Below, piece by piece: positions 1 through 5,407 of a stretch of 7,833 nucleotides of DNA (the stretch's first letter is position 1; each line of letters opens with the position of its first letter). The DNA comes from an uncultured Eggerthellaceae bacterium (GTDB lineage: Bacteria > Actinomycetota > Coriobacteriia > Coriobacteriales > Eggerthellaceae). Made by a program: the position numbers and the translations under genes. The stretch spans positions 1-7,833 of the forward strand of contig CAKTXN010000080.1 of NCBI GenBank assembly GCA_934630905.1, read 5' to 3'. The notes under the pieces were generated by a model that worked only from the letters and a program-made list of their open reading frames with translations, was not told the origin of the DNA and searched no databases.

Positions 1-401
1 AGAAGTCTGGCTTGCTGGGTATCTCTGGTGTTTCTAACGACGCCCGTGATATTGAACAAGCGTGCGAAGAAGGCAACGAGCGCGCGAAGCTTGCTTACGA
101 TATGTATGCATACTCCGTTCAGAAGTGCATCGGTCAGTACATTGCCGTTTTGGGCGGCGTCGATGCTGTTGTTCTGACTGCTGGCCTGGGCGAGAACAGC
201 TCCACGGTGCGCGAGCTTATCTTCAAGGATCTTGAGCCCATGGGCATGAAGATTGATCCCGAGCTCAACGAAGTGCGCGGTCCCGAGCGTGAGATTTCTG
301 CTGCGGATTCCAAGGTGAAAATTTTGGTTATCCCCACGAACGAAGAGCTTGCTATTGCGCAGGACACCTACGATTTGGTTACTGCCGCTCGCAACGCGTA
401 A
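1..401 (+). CDS. ackA: Acetate kinase, C-terminal part (5' truncated by window)
   Basis: Acetate kinase interconverts acetyl phosphate + ADP and acetate + ATP in the cytoplasm, the ATP-yielding last step of acetate fermentation. The open frame enters from the left edge (first full codon at position 3) and gives about 132 residues, the last third of a protein normally near 400 residues. Family signatures are clear: LLGISGVSNDARDI at the start, then GGVDAVVLTAGLGENS, the ASKHA-fold nucleotide-binding segment, then MGMKIDPELN, and IPTNEELAIAQDTY near the C-terminus, whose TNEEL glutamate corresponds to a conserved metal/active-site residue of the family. It stops with TAA at 399-401 and is followed by a strong terminator. 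Its usual partner pta is nearby but on the opposite strand, so the two cannot form the common pta-ackA operon here. The true start lies outside the window. Confidence 0.96.
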   Translation, partial: KSGLLGISGVSNDARDIEQACEEGNERAKLAYDMYAYSVQKCIGQYIAVLGGVDAVVLTAGLGENSSTVRELIFKDLEPMGMKIDPELNEVRGPEREISAADSKVKILVIPTNEELAIAQDTYDLVTAARNA

Positions 402-403
402 TA

Positions 404-435
404 CGCCGCAGGAAATCGCGCTTTGCGGCGCGATT
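404..435 (+). other. Two mutually exclusive hairpins just after ackA
   Basis: Directly after the ackA stop, CGCCGCA (404-410) can pair with TGCGGCG (424-430). Alternatively AATCGCGC (414-421) can pair with GCGCGATT (428-435) around the loop TTTGCG. The two stems share 428-430 and cannot form together. Neither is followed by a T-run, so they are not terminators by themselves. They could protect the mRNA 3' end or be chance pairing in GC-rich spacer. Confidence 0.4.
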
Positions 436-480
436 GACGCAAACGACTCGCGGTCGGAAAGCGTAAAAAAGAAAAAATGG

Positions 481-510
481 GAAAGAGGGCTTCGGTCCTC
501 TTTCTTTTTT
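481..510 (+). terminator. Rho-independent terminator of ackA (UUCG tetraloop)
   Basis: GAAAGAGG (481-488) pairs with CCTCTTTC (497-504), extended inward by a G-U pair (489/496) and a C-G pair (490/495) that closes a TTCG tetraloop (491-494), the especially stable C(UUCG)G form. A TTTTTT run follows at 505-510. On the left flank an A-rich tract (about 465-477) gives a T-run on the other strand, so the element could also stop minus-strand transcription. Confidence 0.92.
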
Positions 511-544
511 GGGACATGAGGTGCATGTGGCGACTGTGCCGTTT

Positions 545-553
545 TGCTACACT
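545..553 (+). promoter_or_regulatory. Candidate extended -10 promoter of the nucleoside hydrolase gene
   Basis: TGC-TACACT (545-553) fits the TGnTAnnnT extended -10 consensus. I see no good -35 box 17 bp upstream (ATGTGG). Transcription would start near 560, a few bases before the ribosome binding site, giving a short leader of about 20 nt. The box lies downstream of the ackA terminator, which supports separate transcription. Confidence 0.5.
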
Positions 554-581
554 GGTGCCAGGCTGACAAAAGGAGGTTCCC

Positions 582-1541
582 ATGAGGAAATTCATTATCG
601 ACACCGACACCGCGTCCGACGATGCCGCCGCCTTGATGCTGGCAGCACTTTCTCCCGATGTTGAGATTCTGGGCGTGACTACGCTCACCGGAAACGTGGA
701 TATTGAGCAATCGGCGCGTAACGCGCTAGCAACGCTCGAGGCGTGTGGCAGCAACGTTCCTGTTTACAAGGGCGCGCTTCGTCCGCTGTTCCGCGAACGC
801 GAAGAAACCATAAGCATCCACGGCGCTGATGGTATGGGCGATTGCGATTTGATTCATCCTAAAGGCGCTGCTCAGGATAAACGAGCAGTTGATTTCATCT
901 TGGAAACCGTCGCCGCGCATCCGGATGAAATTGAGCTGATTGTTTTAGGTCCCGCCACAAACATTGCTCTGGCAATCCTGCAGGATCGCGAAACTATGAG
1001 AAAGGTAAAGCATATTTGGTCCATGGGCACGCCCGGCTTTGGCGCGGGAAACGCGTCTCCTGTTGCGGAGTTCAACGTGTTCATTGATGCTGAAGCGTAT
1101 AAGATTATGCTGGACAGCGGCCTTCCCGTGACCATTTTGGGCTTCGATATGTGTTTGGGCGAGAGCTGCTTTTCTTCCGATGAAGTTGACAGAATCGCTT
1201 CAAAGCAAGGTACACCGGGAGAATTCCTTATGAAGGGTGCTGCGAAGCTCATCGAGTTCAACATTGCAACGCGCGGTAAGCGTCAAGCCGATTTCTGTGA
1301 TTCGGTTGCCATGGCCGTTGCGGTGTGGAATGACTGCCTTGAAGAAGCGGTGAACTGTTACGGCTACACATGCACCATCGATGGCCCGCTCTACGGTCAA
1401 GTGGTGTTCTATCGCGAAGGCGCAACGTATGAGTCCAGCCCGCATGTTCCGTATTACAACGCGCGTGTGGTAACGAAAGTGAACACCGAGCTGTATAAGA
1501 GCCGCTTCATGGAGCTTTTGGCGCGTGAGTGCGTGAAGTAA
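582..1541 (+). CDS. Nucleoside hydrolase (IUNH family, cysteine-type active site)
   Basis: This 319-residue protein has the usual length for ribonucleoside hydrolases, which split the N-glycosidic bond of nucleosides into ribose and free base for salvage. The N-terminal calcium/ribose motif reads IIDTDTASDDA (residues 5-15), a variant of DTDPGxDD that keeps the metal-binding aspartates D9, D13 and D14. HGADGMG follows at 80-86, VLGPATNIAL at 121-130 and the ribose-binding AEFN at 162-165. Near the C-terminus the usual His-Asp pair is replaced by Cys239-Asp240 (FCDSVAMA). Established knowledge divides the family into groups by the residue at this position, and cysteine marks the less-studied third group, so base specificity cannot be read from the sequence. 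AAAAGGAGG at 568-576 sets the ATG at 582. It sits alone between ackA and the convergent pta. A role in nucleoside salvage is inferred from family only. Confidence 0.93.
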   Translation: MRKFIIDTDTASDDAAALMLAALSPDVEILGVTTLTGNVDIEQSARNALATLEACGSNVPVYKGALRPLFREREETISIHGADGMGDCDLIHPKGAAQDKRAVDFILETVAAHPDEIELIVLGPATNIALAILQDRETMRKVKHIWSMGTPGFGAGNASPVAEFNVFIDAEAYKIMLDSGLPVTILGFDMCLGESCFSSDEVDRIASKQGTPGEFLMKGAAKLIEFNIATRGKRQADFCDSVAMAVAVWNDCLEEAVNCYGYTCTIDGPLYGQVVFYREGATYESSPHVPYYNARVVTKVNTELYKSRFMELLARECVK

Positions 1542-1619
1542 ACGGCCATCAATCTGCGTTTCCGTGCTAGCGACAACCGTCAACCACATGGTGCGTGCAA
1601 TATGCGGTGTCTGCAATAA

Positions 1620-1652
1620 AAGTGCTCCCAGCGATTATCGTTGGGAGCACTT
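1620..1652 (-). terminator. Shared terminator hairpin between convergent nucleoside hydrolase and pta
   Basis: A 14-bp stem pairs 1620-1633 (AAGTGCTCCCAGCG) with 1639-1652 (CGTTGGGAGCACTT), with one G-U pair and the loop ATTAT. Read on the minus strand the stem runs into CTTTTATTGC, a modest T-run, which suits pta. On the plus strand the tail is TTCTCTATTC, weaker but possibly functional for the nucleoside hydrolase. It lies 54 bp beyond the pta stop and 78 bp beyond the hydrolase stop. Confidence 0.82.
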
Positions 1653-1705
1653 CTCTATTCGCGTATTCGCGCTGCTGTGCTAGACGGCTGGTGTGGCTTG
1701 TAATC

Positions 1706-2695
1706 TTATTTCGCCTGAGCCTGAACAGCGGTAATAGCGATAACGCCGTAAATGTCCTCGGCGGAGCAGCCGCGGGAAAGGTCGTTGACCGGAGCAGCCA
1801 GACCCTGGGTGATGGGGCCGTATGCCTCGGCCTTGGCCAGGCGCTGAACCAGCTTGTAGCCAATGTTGCCCGCGTCGATGTCGGGGAATACCAATACGTT
1901 TGCCTTGCCGGCAACAGGGGAGCCCGGAGCCTTGGAGGCGCCCACGGAAGGAACGATGGCGGCGTCGAGCTGCAGCTCGCCATCAAGCAGCACGCTCGGG
2001 TCGGTTTCTTTTGCGATCTTCACGGCTTCGGCAACTTTTGCCTGATCAGCGTTCTTTGCAGAACCGTAAGAGGAATGGCACAGGTATGCCACGGCGGGCT
2101 CGCCGCCCGTAATGCTCTTGAAGGACGCGGCAGCATCAAGACCAATGTATGCCAGTTCTTCGGCGGTGGGCTGAACATTCAGGCCGCAGTCAGAGAACAC
2201 GAACGTGCCGTTGTAGCCAAACTCGCAGTCGGGCACAACCATTACGAAGAAGGAGCTGACCAGCTTAGCGGTAGGAGCCGTCTTGATGATTTGCAGGCTG
2301 GGGCGCAGCGTGTCGGCGGTGGAGTGGCATGCACCGGAAACCATGCCATCGGCACGGCCGGTCTTGACCATCATAACGCCAAAGAACGTTTCGTCTTTAA
2401 TGGTTTCGCGCGCTTGCTCGGGGGTAACGCCCTTTTTCTTGCGCAGCTCGTAGAACAGGTCGGTGAATTCGTCTTCGAATTCGGAATTCTTGGGATCGAT
2501 AATCTGCGCGCCGTCCAGCTTGTGGCCGCTTGCTTTGATGGCTTCAACATCACCCAGAATAATCAGGTTGGCTAAGCCGTCCGCCAAAGCCTTCTCTGCG
2601 GCTTTCAGCGTGCGCTCGTCGTTGCCTTCCGGCAAAACGATGGTTTTCTTTTCTTGCTTTGCTTGAGCGATCATCGAATCAAGAAATGCGCTCAT
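1706..2695 (-). CDS. pta: Phosphate acetyltransferase
   Basis: Pta moves the acetyl group between CoA and phosphate (acetyl-CoA + Pi to acetyl phosphate + CoA), feeding acetate kinase. The 329-residue protein is the short single-domain form and lacks the long N-terminal DRTGG/P-loop extension of the E. coli type. Motifs in order: LPEGNDERTLKAA (21-33), MVKTGRADGMVSGACHSTADTLRPSLQ (109-135, with the conserved R131), FSDCGLNVQPTAEELA (167-182), DGELQLDAAIVPSVG (238-252), ANVLVFPDIDAGNIGYKLVQR (265-285) and NDLSRGCSAEDIY (304-316). In the last, S307, R308 and D314 match the active-site serine, arginine and aspartate known from the archaeal enzyme. AAAAGGAGG (2700-2708, minus strand) precedes the ATG at 2695. 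The upstream region shared with glf holds a large palindrome that may control it. Separation from ackA, with the two genes convergent, is noteworthy. Confidence 0.97.
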   Translation of the reverse strand: MSAFLDSMIAQAKQEKKTIVLPEGNDERTLKAAEKALADGLANLIILGDVEAIKASGHKLDGAQIIDPKNSEFEDEFTDLFYELRKKKGVTPEQARETIKDETFFGVMMVKTGRADGMVSGACHSTADTLRPSLQIIKTAPTAKLVSSFFVMVVPDCEFGYNGTFVFSDCGLNVQPTAEELAYIGLDAAASFKSITGGEPAVAYLCHSSYGSAKNADQAKVAEAVKIAKETDPSVLLDGELQLDAAIVPSVGASKAPGSPVAGKANVLVFPDIDAGNIGYKLVQRLAKAEAYGPITQGLAAPVNDLSRGCSAEDIYGVIAITAVQAQAK

Positions 2696-2725
2696 ACTTC
2701 CTCCTTTTGTGTGTTTCTTCCTAGT

Positions 2726-2751
2726 GAAGAATTGCGCATGCGTAATTCTTC
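2726..2751. promoter_or_regulatory. 26-bp near-perfect palindrome in the pta leader (operator or leader hairpin)
   Basis: The arm GAAGAATTGCGCA (2726-2738) is the reverse complement of TGCGTAATTCTTC (2739-2751) apart from one G/T position, which would still pair as G-U in RNA. There is no spacer, so it is more like a dimeric repressor or activator site than a typical RNA hairpin, which needs a loop. It lies 18 bp upstream of the pta ribosome binding site and about 77 bp from the candidate glf -10 box. I do not recognise the consensus. Confidence 0.65.
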
Positions 2752-2770
2752 CGTTGTGTATTTTACAACG
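2752..2770 (-). promoter_or_regulatory. Candidate pta -10 region inside an inverted repeat
   Basis: On the minus strand TAAAAT (plus-strand ATTTTA, 2760-2765) is a plausible -10 box for pta, giving a start near 2753, right at the edge of the 26-bp palindrome. CGTTGT (2752-2757) and ACAACG (2765-2770) form an inverted repeat with a 7-bp spacer that frames it. A second possible -10, TATAAC, lies about 10 bp upstream on the same strand. I see no convincing -35 for either, so the promoter assignment is tentative. Confidence 0.4.
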
Positions 2771-2807
2771 TTATACGCTTTGAGTTGTTCTGTTCTTGTG
2801 GTGATGC

Positions 2808-2835
2808 CGTTTGAAACGTTCCCCCTTGGTAAAAT
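2808..2835 (+). promoter_or_regulatory. Candidate glf promoter: extended -10 with palindrome in the -35 area
   Basis: TGG-TAAAAT (2827-2835) matches the extended -10 form. Transcription would begin near 2842 with a leader of about 60 nt. The expected -35 position (2807-2812, CCGTTT) is not consensus but falls in the perfect 11-bp palindrome CGTTTGAAACG (2808-2818), a possible activator or repressor site. Confidence 0.5.
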
Positions 2836-2900
2836 GGTGACGCAAGAATGCGAGTGGTAAAGAACAAACGCCGCTCTGGCTCTGAAAGGATGAAGCATAT

Positions 2901-4118
2901 ATGGGTGTTGCTTACGCCGAATTCGCGGATATCGCGATAAGCGATTACGATGCCGTTGTTGTAGGCTGTGGGTTTGCGGGTGCGGTTTGCGCTCGACAGC
3001 TGGCTGAGCAAGGGGGAAAGCGCGTTCTGATTATTGAGAAACGCGCGCAGATTGCCGGCAATATGTACGACGAATACGACGATGCGGGCATTTTGGTTCA
3101 CCGTTATGGTCCGCACATTTTTCATACGAACAATACGCGTGTTTTCAATTACCTGCGCTTGTTCTCGGGATTTATTGGCTACAAGCACAAAGTGCTTTCC
3201 AACTGGTATGGCACGTATATTCCTGTACCCTTCAATTTGACGTCACTTGAGATGTGCTTCGGCGAAGAGCGCGCAGCGCAGCTGCAAGAAAAGCTGATTG
3301 ACAAATTCGGCGCCGGTTCGCGCGTGACCATCAATGAGCTGCGCGAGCAGAAAGACCCCGATTTGGCGGAAATTGCCGATTTCGTGTACAAGAACGTGTT
3401 TTTGTACTACACGCAGAAGCAGTGGGGTCTTTCGCCCGATGAAGTTGATCCTTCTGTTACCGCGCGCGTTCCTGTACTGCTATCGTATGAGGACGGCTAC
3501 TTCCAAGATTCGTGCCAGGGCATGCCGATTTTCGGTTATACGAAGCTGTTCGAGGAAATGCTTGACCATCAGAACATCACGGTTTGTCTGAACACCGAGG
3601 CGGAAAGCGTTTTCGACCTGCATTTTGCTTCGCTTGACGAAGATGCGCCGCTCTCTGACATCTACATTAAGGAAAAACCATTCAAGGGTCCCATTATCTA
3701 CACCGGTCCGTTGGACGAGATGTTCCTGTCCCGTTTCGGCCGCCTTCCGTATCGTACGCTGCGCTTTGAGTACGAAACGCTTGACCAGGAGTATTTCCAG
3801 CCGTGCGGCACGGTGAATTACACCGTTACGGAAGACTTCACGCGCATCACGGAGTTTAAGTACCTTACGGGCCAGCGCGCGCCGAAGACCACCATCATGC
3901 GCGAGTATTCGCTGGCTTACGAAGACCCCAAGAACCAGATTCCGTATTACGCCATTATCAACGATGAGAACCGTGCGCATTACGAGCGCTATCTGAAACT
4001 CACGGAAACGCTGCCTAATTTCTACCCCTTGGGCCGTTTGGCGGAGTATCGCTACTACAATATGGACGTTATTGTGGAGCGCGCTTTGGATTTATGCGAC
4101 AGGATTTTGAGCGAATAA
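2901..4118 (+). CDS. glf: UDP-galactopyranose mutase
   Basis: Glf is a cytoplasmic FAD enzyme that converts UDP-galactopyranose to UDP-galactofuranose, the donor of Galf in bacterial surface glycans. The 405-residue protein is close to the usual 370-400. An N-terminal extension of about 15 residues precedes the FAD Rossmann motif VVVGCGFAGAVCARQLAE (19-36), which keeps GxGFAG. Next come EKRAQIAGNMYDEYD (46-60) and RYGPHIFHTNN (68-78), typical of Glf, then NWYGTYIPVPFNL (101-113), the substrate-binding YTQKQWG (170-176), TLDQEYFQPCGTVNYT (293-308), TRITEFKYLTGQ (314-325) with a conserved arginine, PYYAIIN (348-354) and GRLAEYRYYNMD (378-389). The key arginines and tyrosines recognisable for the family are present, so it should be active. 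GAAAGGA (2884-2890) supports the ATG at 2901. A glycosyltransferase follows after 45 bp, probably co-transcribed. It is divergent from pta. Confidence 0.97.
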   Translation: MGVAYAEFADIAISDYDAVVVGCGFAGAVCARQLAEQGGKRVLIIEKRAQIAGNMYDEYDDAGILVHRYGPHIFHTNNTRVFNYLRLFSGFIGYKHKVLSNWYGTYIPVPFNLTSLEMCFGEERAAQLQEKLIDKFGAGSRVTINELREQKDPDLAEIADFVYKNVFLYYTQKQWGLSPDEVDPSVTARVPVLLSYEDGYFQDSCQGMPIFGYTKLFEEMLDHQNITVCLNTEAESVFDLHFASLDEDAPLSDIYIKEKPFKGPIIYTGPLDEMFLSRFGRLPYRTLRFEYETLDQEYFQPCGTVNYTVTEDFTRITEFKYLTGQRAPKTTIMREYSLAYEDPKNQIPYYAIINDENRAHYERYLKLTETLPNFYPLGRLAEYRYYNMDVIVERALDLCDRILSE

Positions 4119-4163
4119 TCTACAAGGATTCATTCGACTGGGTAAACGAGTGATTGAGTGACC

Positions 4164-5195
4164 ATGACTGAAATGAAAACCATTACTTTTGCTGTTCCGT
4201 GCTACAACTCTGCCGCGTATATGGACAAATGCATTGAATCGCTTTTGGCCTGCGGCGATGACATTGAGATCCTTATCGTGAACGATGGCTCCACGAAAGA
4301 CAACACGCGCGAGAAGGCCGATGAGTGGCAAAGCCGCTACCCGAACATCATCAAAGCGATTCATAAGGAAAACGGCGGCCATGGTTCGGGTGTGAATACC
4401 GGTATTCGCGAAGCAGCCGGCCGCTACTTCAAGGTTGTCGATTCCGATGACTGGCTGGATGCCGATGCCATGAAGGAAATCATGGCGTATTTGCGTCGCC
4501 AGGTGGAGCTTGCCGAACCCACCGATATGGTGATTGGCAATTACGTGTACGAGAAGGTGCACGAAGGTACCCAGAAGGTCATGGGATATCGCAACGTGTT
4601 CCCGCAGGGTCGTGAATTCGGCTGGTCTGAGATTGGCCGTTTCTCCCAGAGTCAGTATCTGCTTATGCACTCGGTGATTTACCGTACGGAGCTTTTGCGT
4701 GATATTCATTTGGAGCTTCCCGAGCACTGCTTCTACGTTGATAACATTTTCGTGTACGTGCCGCTGCCGTACGTGAAGACCATGTACTACCTGGACGTTG
4801 ACATGTATCGCTACTTCATTGGCCGCGAGGATCAAAGCGTGAACGAGAGCGTTATGATGGGTCGCATTGACCAGCAGCTGCGTATCACGCGCGTTATGAT
4901 TGATGCCTGCGATATCGAAAACGATGTGCACGAGAAGAAGCTCGCACGTTATATGCATAATTACCTTGCCATGATGATGTGCATCTGCTCTATTTTCCTG
5001 CGCATGATAAACGATGGCGATTCGGAAGAGAAACGCGCTTCTATCTGGGAATACCTTAAGGAGAAGCGCCCCGCAACGTATGAGCGCCTACGCCGTATGC
5101 CCATTGATTTCCTGGTGAACTTGCCGGGCGAAAACGGCCGCAAGATTGGTATTGCGGGCTATCGCTTGGCTCAGCGCATCTTCAAGTTCAATTAA
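4164..5195 (+). CDS. Family 2 glycosyltransferase (GT-A fold), next to glf
   Basis: A soluble GT2 transferase of 343 residues that should move a sugar from a nucleotide-sugar donor to a glycan or lipid acceptor on the cytoplasmic face. From the ATG at 4164 the GT-A domain shows VPCYNSAAY (11-19), ILIVNDGSTKDNT (36-48), ENGGHGSGVNTGIREAAGRYFKVVDSDDWLD (69-99) with the metal/nucleotide-binding DSDD at 93-96, and a probable acceptor or catalytic region around HCFYVDN (188-194). The C-terminal third is helical and charged, and no membrane spans are evident. Starts are ambiguous: GTG 4158, ATG 4164 and ATG 4173 are all in frame, and none has a strong ribosome binding site. Many relatives begin at the residues encoded from 4173 (MKTITFAVPCYNS). 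Position behind glf makes UDP-Galf a reasonable donor candidate, but specificity is inference. A terminator hairpin follows. Confidence 0.92.
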   Translation: MTEMKTITFAVPCYNSAAYMDKCIESLLACGDDIEILIVNDGSTKDNTREKADEWQSRYPNIIKAIHKENGGHGSGVNTGIREAAGRYFKVVDSDDWLDADAMKEIMAYLRRQVELAEPTDMVIGNYVYEKVHEGTQKVMGYRNVFPQGREFGWSEIGRFSQSQYLLMHSVIYRTELLRDIHLELPEHCFYVDNIFVYVPLPYVKTMYYLDVDMYRYFIGREDQSVNESVMMGRIDQQLRITRVMIDACDIENDVHEKKLARYMHNYLAMMMCICSIFLRMINDGDSEEKRASIWEYLKEKRPATYERLRRMPIDFLVNLPGENGRKIGIAGYRLAQRIFKFN

Positions 5196-5214
5196 TTTGT
5201 GCGTGCGTACCTTG

Positions 5215-5246
5215 CGTTTGCGGTGTGCCTGTATGCGCCGCAAACG
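5215..5246 (+). repeat. Inverted repeat downstream of the glycosyltransferase
   Basis: CGTTTGCGG (5215-5223) and CCGCAAACG (5238-5246) form a perfect 9-bp stem with a 14-base loop. No T-run follows (GTTTGCTC), so on its own it is a poor intrinsic terminator. It stands 25 bp before a second, T-tailed hairpin and may help halt or stabilise the glf-glycosyltransferase mRNA. Confidence 0.55.
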
Positions 5247-5271
5247 GTTTGCTCTTGCAACTAGAACAACG

Positions 5272-5303
5272 AAGGGGAAGTGTCGCGGTGCTTCCCCTTT
5301 TGA
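5272..5303 (+). terminator. Terminator of the glf-glycosyltransferase unit
   Basis: AAGGGGAAG (5272-5280) pairs with CTTCCCCTT (5291-5299) around a 10-base loop, followed by TTGATTCTT, so the T-run continues past the stem (CCCCTTTTGATT). On the minus strand the tail is CGTTGTTC, much weaker, so it mainly serves the plus-strand genes. The 100 bp between it and the next gene's stop is GC-rich spacer with TGCGGGCG occurring twice and no gene I can support. Confidence 0.75.
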
Positions 5304-5407
5304 TTCTTGCGGATTGGGCCTTTGCGGGCGGCGGTTGCCGGGCGATGGTGGCGTATGCGCGCTGCGGGCGTTCGCTTCCGACGGGCTGCTCTACCGCATT
5401 GCAACGG

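Noticed and set aside
1200..1616. 138-codon minus-strand frame overlapping the nucleoside hydrolase 3' end
   Set aside because: Mostly antisense to conserved hydrolase sequence; no ribosome binding site or recognisable domain.
1595..2575. Long 326-codon plus-strand frame opposite pta
   Set aside because: It is antisense to a clear pta, has no ribosome binding site, and its Gly/Ala/Val-rich, low-complexity composition is what the reverse complement of a codon-biased gene yields.
2692..2898. Small 68-codon frames on both strands in the pta-glf intergenic region
   Set aside because: Both read through the palindrome (hence the shared ELRMRNSS peptide) and promoter elements, with no ribosome binding sites; not genes.
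3480..3980. 166-codon minus-strand frame inside glf
   Set aside because: Antisense to conserved Glf motifs, Arg/Val-rich and without start signals.
4092..4958. 288-codon minus-strand frame opposite the glycosyltransferase
   Set aside because: It overlaps the end of glf and most of a convincing GT2 gene; the His/Asn/Val-rich protein resembles no family and is a shadow frame.
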